Below the pieces are notes generated by a model. The model saw nothing but the letters and a program-made list of their open reading frames with translations. It searched no databases and was not told the DNA's origin. The translations under genes were made by a program, and so were the position numbers. Positions 57,722-64,000 of a stretch of 64,000 nt of DNA are shown in pieces. Every line of letters begins with the position of its first letter. The first letter of the stretch is position 1. The DNA is from Nocardia sp. (GTDB taxonomy: Bacteria > Actinomycetota > Actinomycetes > Mycobacteriales > Mycobacteriaceae). The stretch covers positions 62,001 through 126,000 of the forward strand of contig NZ_JAODNK010000131.1 in the NCBI RefSeq assembly GCF_025465275.1, given 5' to 3'.

Positions 57722-58581
57722 AGCGTGAGCCCATAGGTGTCGGATGCGTTTGTGCGGTAGAAGAATTCGGCTTCCTGATCGGTGGCGTCGGTGGTGACCA
57801 TATGGTCGACGGTGGCCAAGAGGTCCGGGTAGCTGCCCGCGATGGTCTCTACGGGCATATTCGAGCCGAACATGAGGCGGCGCCAGCCCCAGAGGTGGAC
57901 GCTGCTCTCGAGCCAGAAGCCCAGCGATTCCCAGCTCAGGTCGGGGCAGATCAGGCCCAGGCCGGAGACCTTGCACAGCCACTGGGTTTCCTTGGCGGCC
58001 AAGGAGAGCGCATTGTGCCAGGCGGTGCGGTCGTCGGGGGCGGTGCTCCTGGGCAGCCCGAGGTGTTCGAGGACCACCCGCAGGTTCGGGTACCCGGCCA
58101 GGAAGTCGATCCAGTCGAGCATGTCGTCCGGGCGGGTGACCAGATCGAACACCGCATCGCGGTCCTGCAGCCAGTGGGCGATGGTCTCGGCGGCGGGCGT
58201 GGCCGGGGACAGGCCCTGGAAGACCCGGATGCCGCGGAAATGCGGGCTCCGGGACTGCTGTTCGAGATGGTCCAGTAGCTCGCCTGCCGGGAGCGTGGGG
58301 TCCACCGTGGCCACGAGCGCGAACGGCCGGTGGTCCCCGGTCGCGATCTCCTCGATCCAGCGGGTCTCGGCGAGATAGGCCTGCGGCGCCGAGGTCGCGG
58401 AGACGTGCACCAGGCCCGCGATGTCGGTGCCCGCGGCGCGGTCGTAGTCGGGCAGCAGGAATCGGCGGCCCAGGTCGGGTTGGCCTGCGGCGGCGCCGAA
58501 GTCGCGTAGCTGCGGGTACCAGGGATTGACCGTCGTGTCCCAGAGGTGCAGGTGGGCGTCGACTATGGGGAGGGTGGGCAT
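57718..58581 (-). CDS. Amidohydrolase 2 (lactonase/decarboxylase-type TIM barrel)
   Basis: 287 residues. The start MPTLPIVDAHLHLWD carries the HxH metal motif, followed by GLVHVSATSAPQAYLAETRWI, HFRGIRVFQG, VLEHLGLP and FGSNMPVE, where most relatives have FGSDWPV, so the final Asp is replaced by Asn. This family includes sugar lactonases and 2-pyrone-4,6-dicarboxylate hydrolase. It is the last gene of the six-gene minus-strand operon, 13 nt after the SDR gene. Confidence 0.82.
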   Translation of the reverse strand: MPTLPIVDAHLHLWDTTVNPWYPQLRDFGAAAGQPDLGRRFLLPDYDRAAGTDIAGLVHVSATSAPQAYLAETRWIEEIATGDHRPFALVATVDPTLPAGELLDHLEQQSRSPHFRGIRVFQGLSPATPAAETIAHWLQDRDAVFDLVTRPDDMLDWIDFLAGYPNLRVVLEHLGLPRSTAPDDRTAWHNALSLAAKETQWLCKVSGLGLICPDLSWESLGFWLESSVHLWGWRRLMFGSNMPVETIAGSYPDLLATVDHMVTTDATDQEAEFFYRTNASDTYGLTL

Positions 58582-58594
58582 GGTGGCGTCTCCT

Positions 58595-59350
58595 TCACTG
58601 CATGGTGATGCCGCCGCTGACGCTGATCAGCTGGCCGGTGAGGTAACTGGCTTCCGGGCTCGCCAGCCAGGCGATGAGGGCCGCGACCTCATCGGGCCGG
58701 CCCAGGCGTTTCATCGGAATGGCCTTCTGGAGGGCTTCGAGCTTGCCGCGATGCTGCGCCATGGTGCGGGTGACCATGCGGCCCTCGATGGGGCCCGGAC
58801 ACACCACATTGACCGTCACCTCGTGCCGGGCGACCTCGCGAGCCAGTGATTTGGCGAAACCGAAAAGTCCCGATTTCGAGGCGGCATAGGCGGATTCGCC
58901 CGCGGCGCCGGCGCGCGCGCCGTCCGAGGAGACGAAAACTATGCGCGCCCCGGGTGCTTCCTGGAGGGCGGGTAGCAGGTGCTGGGTGAGCTGCATGGGG
59001 CCGCGCAGGTTCACCTGGTGCATGAGGTCCCAGTGCGCGACGGTGCTGTCCAGGAACGGCTCCACGATCGCCGCGCCCGCACACTGCACCAGCGCCGAGA
59101 TGCCGCCGCGCACCGCATGCGCGGCGGCCTCGATACTGTCGTCACTGAGCAGATCCAGGTGCAGCGCACTGGCTTTGGGCCCGACTTCGGCAGCCAGCTT
59201 CAGTGCGGACTCCAGGTCGACATCGGCGATGATCACCTCGCGCCCGGTCGCCGCCAGTCGCCGCACCACCTCGCGGCCGATATCGCCCGCACCACCCGTC
59301 ACGAGAGCGCCGCCAGCGCCATCGCCTTCACCCACAGCCTCACCCGTCAT
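58595..59350 (-). CDS. SDR-family oxidoreductase
   Basis: 251 residues with a classical SDR layout: ALVTGGAGDIGREVVRRL for NAD(P), CAGA for the NNAG region, the catalytic Ser in FVSSDGARAG, SAYAASKSGLFGF (YxxxK) and LTGQLISVSGGITMQ at the end. DVDLESA after strand 2 suggests NAD preference. It is probably a sugar or hydroxyacid dehydrogenase in the polysaccharide-like operon. GTG and ATG starts are possible; the ATG at 59350 is used. Confidence 0.85.
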   Translation of the reverse strand: MTGEAVGEGDGAGGALVTGGAGDIGREVVRRLAATGREVIIADVDLESALKLAAEVGPKASALHLDLLSDDSIEAAAHAVRGGISALVQCAGAAIVEPFLDSTVAHWDLMHQVNLRGPMQLTQHLLPALQEAPGARIVFVSSDGARAGAAGESAYAASKSGLFGFAKSLAREVARHEVTVNVVCPGPIEGRMVTRTMAQHRGKLEALQKAIPMKRLGRPDEVAALIAWLASPEASYLTGQLISVSGGITMQ

Positions 59351-59383
59351 TCATGAATTGCTTCGCAACCCACAAATAGTCTT

Positions 59384-60601
59384 TCAGCGACTGATGCGTG
59401 ACACAACTTCGGCGATTCGCGTGCGGAATTCCTCCGGGGCGAAGGTCGCGGCGTGCTTGCGGATGGTCTCCCGGTTGTAGGCGCCGGGGTCGAAACCGCC
59501 CATGGCACGGGCGAATCCGGCGATCACCTGCTCGTCCGTGCCGTGTGCGATGTGCTCGCCGGAGACGCCGGGAATCACCGTGTCCAGCGCCCCGCCCTCG
59601 CCCACCGCGAGGACCGGTGCGCCGCAGGCCATGGCCTCCACCGGGACGATGCCGAAGTCCTCCACGCCCGGCATGAGCAGCGCGCGGCAGCGGCGGTACA
59701 TATCGAGGAGTACCTCATCGGAGGCCGGACCGAGGAAGGTGGTCTCGGGACCGGCCAGGGTTTCCAATTGGCGGCGAAAGCGCCCGTCTCCCAGAATGAC
59801 CAGCCGCACTCCGGCCCGCTGCGCGGCGAGAATGGCGAGATCCGGCCGCTTGTAGGGGACCAGTCGCCCGGCGAACAGGAAGAAGTCCTCGCGTTCGATG
59901 GTGGGGTCCGGCGAGAAGCGCTCCACGCGGACCGGCGGATTCACCACCGATGCCGGAATACCCCACCAATCCCGCACGCGCTCGGCCACCGCCTGCGAGT
60001 TGGCCACCACATGCGCCAGCCGGGGCGCGGCCCGCAGTTCATGATGCCGGGCCAGCGCGCCCAGTGCCGTCAAGGCCAGCTGTCCGGCCGGACCGCCGCC
60101 TTCTTGCGCCCGGAATGCCTTGTCCCACGCCCATCGTGCCGGGCTGTGCACATAGGCCACGACCGGAGCGGTGGTCGCGAACGCAGCCTGGGTGGCGAAG
60201 GCATGATGACTCACCACCACGGCGTCATAGTTCTCGGCCAGTGGGAGTCCGCGCAGCACCCGGGGTACGAAGGGCAGTAGTGGCGCGTGCGATCTCCGCC
60301 CGGTCGCCGCGTACGCCCGCGACAGCCAGGTGTGGTGCAACGTCCCGATCGGCTGATCGGCCCCGGTGGGCTCACCACTGGTGGCCGAAAAGCGTTTGCC
60401 CGCAGAATCTTCAGCGGTGCCGGTCGGTTCCTCGGACCGCATGCTCGCCGCCGCCAGCAGTGCCAGCGTGCAGGGTTCGTCGACGATCGGCGCGAAGACC
60501 GGCGCACCCGGCCAGGTCTTCATGAATTCCGCGACCACCGCCTCCGACCCGCCGTACTCGGTGAACCGCTCGTGGACGATCGCAATGCGCGGCGCATTCA
60601 T
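59384..60601 (-). CDS. GT4-type glycosyltransferase
   Basis: 405 residues from the ATG at 60601 (GAGAGG, 7 nt). The GT-B fold is shown by IAIVHERFTEYGGSEAVVAEF at the N-terminus, VANSQAVAERVRDWWGIPASVVNPPV, EDFFLFAGRLVPYKRPDLAI, FLGPASDEVLLDMYRRCRALLMPGVEDFGIVPVEAMACGAPVLAVGEGGALDTV, the last with the E-x7-E donor-binding motif. It transfers a sugar from a nucleotide donor to an acceptor of unknown type. It is 11 nt after the aminotransferase gene. Confidence 0.87.
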   Translation of the reverse strand: MNAPRIAIVHERFTEYGGSEAVVAEFMKTWPGAPVFAPIVDEPCTLALLAAASMRSEEPTGTAEDSAGKRFSATSGEPTGADQPIGTLHHTWLSRAYAATGRRSHAPLLPFVPRVLRGLPLAENYDAVVVSHHAFATQAAFATTAPVVAYVHSPARWAWDKAFRAQEGGGPAGQLALTALGALARHHELRAAPRLAHVVANSQAVAERVRDWWGIPASVVNPPVRVERFSPDPTIEREDFFLFAGRLVPYKRPDLAILAAQRAGVRLVILGDGRFRRQLETLAGPETTFLGPASDEVLLDMYRRCRALLMPGVEDFGIVPVEAMACGAPVLAVGEGGALDTVIPGVSGEHIAHGTDEQVIAGFARAMGGFDPGAYNRETIRKHAATFAPEEFRTRIAEVVSRISR

Positions 60602-60612
60602 CGGTGTACCTC

Positions 60613-61935
60613 TCACAGGTCGGGCAGGCGGCGAGGGAAAGCGTTGCGGCGCAGGGCGGGAGCCACCGGGCGGCCGTTGAGGAAGCCGTCGACGGTGCCG
60701 TGTTCGAGGGCTTTGCGGTAGAGGGTGGCGGCTTCCGCGCACGCGTCGATGGTGTGGTCGATATCGGCGTCGGTATGTGCGGCGGACAGGACGAAGGACT
60801 GCCCCAGCACGCCCCGCTCCAGGAGTTCCTGAAGGAACAGTGTCCGGTAGGGCTGGGACGGTCGACCTTCCGGATCCTTGGTGTGGAAGACCAGGCAGGA
60901 GGGGCGGCCCAGGACCCGGAGGTGTTCGGCGATACCGAGATCCGCCGCGATGGCATTGACCCCGTCTGCGAGCCGCCGACCCGCGTATTCCATCCGCCCG
61001 ATCGGGTCCGTGGTCCGGTAGGCCTCCACGACCGCCCGAAACGCTGCGAGAGAGCCGGTTTCGGGCCCATGGGTGGTCGAGAGCAGGAAGACCCGATCGG
61101 CGTCGGTCCGCAGCCCGCCCAGCTCCATGTACTCGCGCTTACCGGCCAGCGCCGAGAGCGGAAAGCCATTGCCCATGGCCTTGCCCCAGCAGGACAGATC
61201 GGGGCGCACGCCGTAGAGCTGTTGTGCGCCACCGGAAGACCAGCGGAACCCGGTGATCATCTCATCGAAGATGAGCAGCGCCCCGTGCCGATCACACAGT
61301 GCTCGTACGCCTTCCAGGAAGCCCGGTGCGGGTTCGGCCAGCGCCGTGGCCTGCTCCAGGACGACACAGGCGATCTCGTGTGCTGTCAGCGCCGTTTCCA
61401 ATGAGGCAAGATCGTTGAAATCGAAGGTCACCGTGGGGGATCCGGGGATGCCCGCATTCATCTCGGTGGTGCCGATGAACCAGTCGTCCACGGAGAAGAA
61501 CGGCTGATCGCAGATCGCCACCGTCTCCCGTCCGGTGGCCGCGCGCGCCAGCCGCACGGCGGCAGTGGTGGTATCGGAGCCGTTCTTGGCGAACTTCACC
61601 ATATCCGCGCCGGGCGCCAGGCTCAGGAAGTCCTGTGCGGCAAGCAGTTCCAGCTCGGTCGGCCGGGAGAAATTGACCCCGTCGGCAATGGTGCGTGCCA
61701 CCGCCTCGACCACCGGTGCGTACCCGTGGCCGAGCGTGACCGAGCGCAGCCCCATCCCGTACTCGACATACTCGTTCCCGTCGCAGTCCCAGACCCGGGC
61801 ACCCGCGCCGCGCACCAGAATCGGCGCCATGGACTCCGGATACTGGTCGGCGCCGCGCGCATAGGTATGCGCCCCGCCCGGAACCAGTTCGTGCAGCCGG
61901 GCCTGAACCTCATTGCTCTGGCTGAAATCACGCAT
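60613..61935 (-). CDS. Class-III PLP-dependent aminotransferase (glutamate-1-semialdehyde-mutase-like)
   Basis: 440 residues. The class-III pattern includes HELVPGGAHTYARGADQYPE, FAKNGSDTTTAAVRLARAATGRE, LIFDEMITGFR (Asp for the pyridine nitrogen) and CWGKAMGNGFPLSALAGK (Schiff-base Lys). It is similar to HemL, but the operon context with a glycosyltransferase and acetyltransferases suggests an amino-sugar or amino-acid-decorated glycan rather than haem. Start at the ATG 61935, overlapping the GNAT gene by 8 nt; a GTG at 61944 is in frame. Confidence 0.85.
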   Translation of the reverse strand: MRDFSQSNEVQARLHELVPGGAHTYARGADQYPESMAPILVRGAGARVWDCDGNEYVEYGMGLRSVTLGHGYAPVVEAVARTIADGVNFSRPTELELLAAQDFLSLAPGADMVKFAKNGSDTTTAAVRLARAATGRETVAICDQPFFSVDDWFIGTTEMNAGIPGSPTVTFDFNDLASLETALTAHEIACVVLEQATALAEPAPGFLEGVRALCDRHGALLIFDEMITGFRWSSGGAQQLYGVRPDLSCWGKAMGNGFPLSALAGKREYMELGGLRTDADRVFLLSTTHGPETGSLAAFRAVVEAYRTTDPIGRMEYAGRRLADGVNAIAADLGIAEHLRVLGRPSCLVFHTKDPEGRPSQPYRTLFLQELLERGVLGQSFVLSAAHTDADIDHTIDACAEAATLYRKALEHGTVDGFLNGRPVAPALRRNAFPRRLPDL

Positions 61936-63223
61936 GCGGCGCACCCCCGGTCGTCACGGCCCACAGGTCGTGATCGGTGCGGTGTCCGGAGCGTCCGACG
62001 AATCCGCGCATGGTTCCCTCCTTGAGCAGTCCCGCGCGTGCGGTGACCGCGGCCGATGCGGTATCCCCCGATTCGACCTCCGTCGCCACCCGGAACAGAC
62101 CGAGATCGTGGAACGCGTAGTCCAGCAGTGCGCGCAGCGCCGCCGACCGCGCGTCGTCGTCGGCGCGGGCCGGATCGGCCCAGACTTGGATCCGGGCTCG
62201 GCGATCGAACAGATCGAGATCGAGCAGCCGGGCTTCCCCGGCATAGCCGCCATCCACATCGATGACGAGTAGCAGACCATTCGGTGCGCGCACACCCGCG
62301 GTACCGCGGATGAATTCTCGCCACCAACCGAGATATCCACTACTGCTGGGGAATTCGCTTCCGGCGGCCACGGCGTTACGCCGCGCCGCACGCCAGGCGG
62401 CGCCGTCGGCGGGCCGGAGCGTGCGCAGCACCGTGCCGTCGACGCCCGGTACCGGCAGCGTGAGCGCGTCCGCGGGCCACAGCCGCCGCACGGACCGCCA
62501 CAGCTGCCCGGCGCGATAGCGCGCCGACACCAGGGCGATCGTTGCCGCGGCCGGCATCCGCTCCGGCGTCGGATCACCCGGGGGCACCGGCCCGCTGCGG
62601 CTTGCCAGGACCCATTCGATCCAGGTCTCGGTGAATCCCTTGGGCGGAATATCGGCCCGCGTCATGGCCCACAGATCATGGTCGGTGCGCGTACCGCCGA
62701 CATCGAAGTGCAGCACCATCCGGGCTTCCCTGGTGAACCAGATCTGCGCCGCGCCCTGGGTGGCCGCCCGATTGCCGGGCGAGATGGGCGCGGTGATCCG
62801 CTCCAGTCCGAGGACCTCGAAACCGAAGTCGAGAATCGAAGCCACTGCCACACCGCCGAATCCGTGCCGCGCCAGCTCCGAGTCGATCCAGATTCCCATC
62901 TCGCCCTGCCGGGACCGATGATCGATGCCGCCGATCTCCACCTGCCCGGCGAATCGTCCGTCGATCTCGATGACGGTGGCCAGTCGCTTCCCGATGCGCG
63001 CGGCGGTTGCGGCCTCCAAACACTCACGCACCCAAAGCGTCTCGGTGTGCCGCTGCTCCCAGGCCAGCGGCGAGGTATGCCAGAAGGGCTCGATGAAGGC
63101 CTGATCGCGCAACCGCAGCTGCCGCCACATCGTGAAGTCGGTGAAGCGCGGCGGTCGCAGGACCACCGTGCTGCCGTGCAGGTGTGCCGGTCCCAGCCGG
63201 ACCCGGCCGAGCCCGGTGTTCAT
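61928..63223 (-). CDS. Tandem GNAT acetyltransferase (two RimJ-like domains)
   Basis: 431 residues from the ATG at 63223, which overlaps the previous stop (ATGA). There are two GNAT domains: residues 10-185 (VVLRPPRFTDFTMWRQLRLRD ... GEMGIWIDSELARHGFGGVAVASILDFGFEVLGLERITAPI) and about 265-425 (TVLRTLRPADGAAWRAARRNAV ... ALRALLDYAFHDLGLFRVATEVE). Each ends with a nearly identical block, RTDHDLWAMTRAD and RTDHDLWAVTTGG, showing internal duplication. It probably acylates an amino group, perhaps that made by the adjacent aminotransferase. Confidence 0.83.
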   Translation of the reverse strand: MNTGLGRVRLGPAHLHGSTVVLRPPRFTDFTMWRQLRLRDQAFIEPFWHTSPLAWEQRHTETLWVRECLEAATAARIGKRLATVIEIDGRFAGQVEIGGIDHRSRQGEMGIWIDSELARHGFGGVAVASILDFGFEVLGLERITAPISPGNRAATQGAAQIWFTREARMVLHFDVGGTRTDHDLWAMTRADIPPKGFTETWIEWVLASRSGPVPPGDPTPERMPAAATIALVSARYRAGQLWRSVRRLWPADALTLPVPGVDGTVLRTLRPADGAAWRAARRNAVAAGSEFPSSSGYLGWWREFIRGTAGVRAPNGLLLVIDVDGGYAGEARLLDLDLFDRRARIQVWADPARADDDARSAALRALLDYAFHDLGLFRVATEVESGDTASAAVTARAGLLKEGTMRGFVGRSGHRTDHDLWAVTTGGAPHA

Positions 63224-64000
63224 GCGGTCGGCCGCTGCTTGCCCAGTGACGAGGTCTTGACCGCGCCGTCGGTCCCCACCGACAGCCGCCAATACGCACC
63301 CGCCGAATCCTTCATCACGATGCCCCCATCACTGCGATCGGAAAGATAAGCGCCACTGGGCAATAGAGCCGAGACGACGCTGCCGCCAGGATCCTGCGCC
63401 TGGAAGATGTCGGCGCCGAGCTGACTTGCCTGCGCCACCATGGTGCCGGAGAAGCGCGCCCCGTGAATGCGCCCGCGCCCGATGACGTGCCAGCCGTCCG
63501 GAAAGGAATGCGGGTCGACATCCTCGAAGGATCCGGAGATGAGATTGATGGCCGTGCCCTCCGGCGCGCCCGCCGCATCGATGCGAATCTCCACCGGCGG
63601 CGCGTCCAGATCCGGATCGAACTGCACATTCGCCAGATACGGCTGCCGGCAGTAGATCAGATCGAGGCAGACCTTGCGGGCCGCCACCTTGCAGTTCACC
63701 ATGCCGAACTGGGCGGGCCCGCCGCTCTTCGCGCCGATGGACAGGGCGGTATCGGCCCCTTCGAACCAGACGTTGGTGAGCCACCAGTCATTGGCGGGGC
63801 CGTCCACCACCAGGTGTTTGTCGGTGGTGCGCGGATCGTTGTCGGAGACGAATTCCACGTTGGCGAAGGCCAATCCGGCATTGTGATCGCCGCCGGTGCC
63901 GAGTACGCCGATGTGATTATTGGTCAGCTTCGATGAGGTCACGTAGTTCTGAATGCACGAGGTGACGAGGCCGTAGCCGAAGTTGTTGATATCGCAGTTG
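63220..64000 (-). CDS. Right-handed beta-helix protein, 5' end outside the window
   Basis: At least 259 residues, open to the window edge. The repeating short strands (NCDINNFGYGLVTSCIQN, NHIGVLGTGGDHNAGLAFANVEF, DWWLTNVWFEGADTALSIG, FGMVNCKVAARKV, LANVQFDPDL) are typical of pectate-lyase-like parallel beta-helices, seen in glycan lyases, epimerases and phage tailspikes. The C-terminus GGIVMKDSAGAYWRLSVGTDGAVKTSSLG is a common end of such surface proteins. It is first of the visible operon genes and coupled to the GNAT gene by ATGA. Confidence 0.75.
   Translation of the reverse strand, partial: NCDINNFGYGLVTSCIQNYVTSSKLTNNHIGVLGTGGDHNAGLAFANVEFVSDNDPRTTDKHLVVDGPANDWWLTNVWFEGADTALSIGAKSGGPAQFGMVNCKVAARKVCLDLIYCRQPYLANVQFDPDLDAPPVEIRIDAAGAPEGTAINLISGSFEDVDPHSFPDGWHVIGRGRIHGARFSGTMVAQASQLGADIFQAQDPGGSVVSALLPSGAYLSDRSDGGIVMKDSAGAYWRLSVGTDGAVKTSSLGKQRPTA

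Noticed and set aside
1..64000. tRNA, rRNA, CRISPR array, replication origin or phage integration site
   Set aside because: None could be identified by eye on either strand; no tRNA-like cloverleaf or regularly spaced repeat was found.

Overview
The window looks like chromosomal DNA of a mycolic-acid actinomycete, most probably Nocardia or a close relative. The reasons are high GC with strong GC3 bias, GTG/TTG starts, a complete yrbE-mce operon, a wax-ester synthase (WS/DGAT), an AcrA1-type fatty acyl reductase, a mycolic-acid cyclopropane-synthase-type methyltransferase, an alkane hydroxylase operon, a cutinase, and an XRE(DUF5753)/DUF397 regulatory module. No rRNA, tRNA or CRISPR array was seen. 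The species cannot be named from the sequence alone.

Layout. 1-2.9 kb: flavin-binding protein, amino-acid permease, lipB and a broken FAD-oxidoreductase. 2.93-5.34 kb: a compact mobile element with 38/39-bp terminal inverted repeats that carries a TnpB (RuvC nuclease) gene and a small upstream ORF under a LexA-like box. 5.3-13.2 kb: TetR with two DUF2236/MpaB-type oxygenases, an SDR/HxlR divergent pair, a KimA-like K+ transporter and a GntR regulator. 13.2-16.5 kb: a WhiJ/AbaA-like module (DUF397, XRE-DUF5753, two small proteins with matching promoter/operator motifs) plus small membrane proteins. 16.7-22.4 kb: thioesterase, secreted lipase, acyl-CoA carboxylase beta subunit and an ABC1/UbiB kinase. 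22.5-26.1 kb: a probable defence islet with a UvrD-type helicase fused to an HNH domain, convergent with an AbiEi/AbiEii pair. 26.1-31.9 kb: single-chain acyl-CoA carboxylase with acyl-CoA dehydrogenase, then an AKR-MerR pair. 32.0-35.5 kb: alkB-rubA1-rubA2-rubB with a divergent TetR. 35.7-45.4 kb: yrbEAB-mceABCDEF, one Mce-associated protein and two TetR genes in one long operon. 45.4-49.3 kb: TetR, SnoaL-like protein, amidohydrolase, a degenerate erythromycin-esterase-like protein and DoxX. 49.3-56.8 kb: cyclopropane synthase, expansin-like protein, alpha/beta hydrolase, WS/DGAT, cutinase and fatty acyl reductase. 57.2-64 kb: a Uma2-like protein and a six-gene minus-strand operon (beta-helix protein, double GNAT, class-III aminotransferase, GT4, SDR, amidohydrolase) that runs off the right edge.

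Functionally the window is dominated by lipid metabolism: alkane oxidation, acyl-CoA carboxylation and dehydrogenation, Mce lipid import, wax-ester synthesis, lipase and cutinase. Many loci are paired with a local regulator and a palindromic operator that can be read in the sequence. The observations most worth following are the TIR-bounded TnpB element with its SOS-like box, the helicase-HNH/AbiE islet, the pair of identically spaced promoter motifs in the DUF397/XRE module, and two KstR-like boxes in the wax-ester/hydrolase region.
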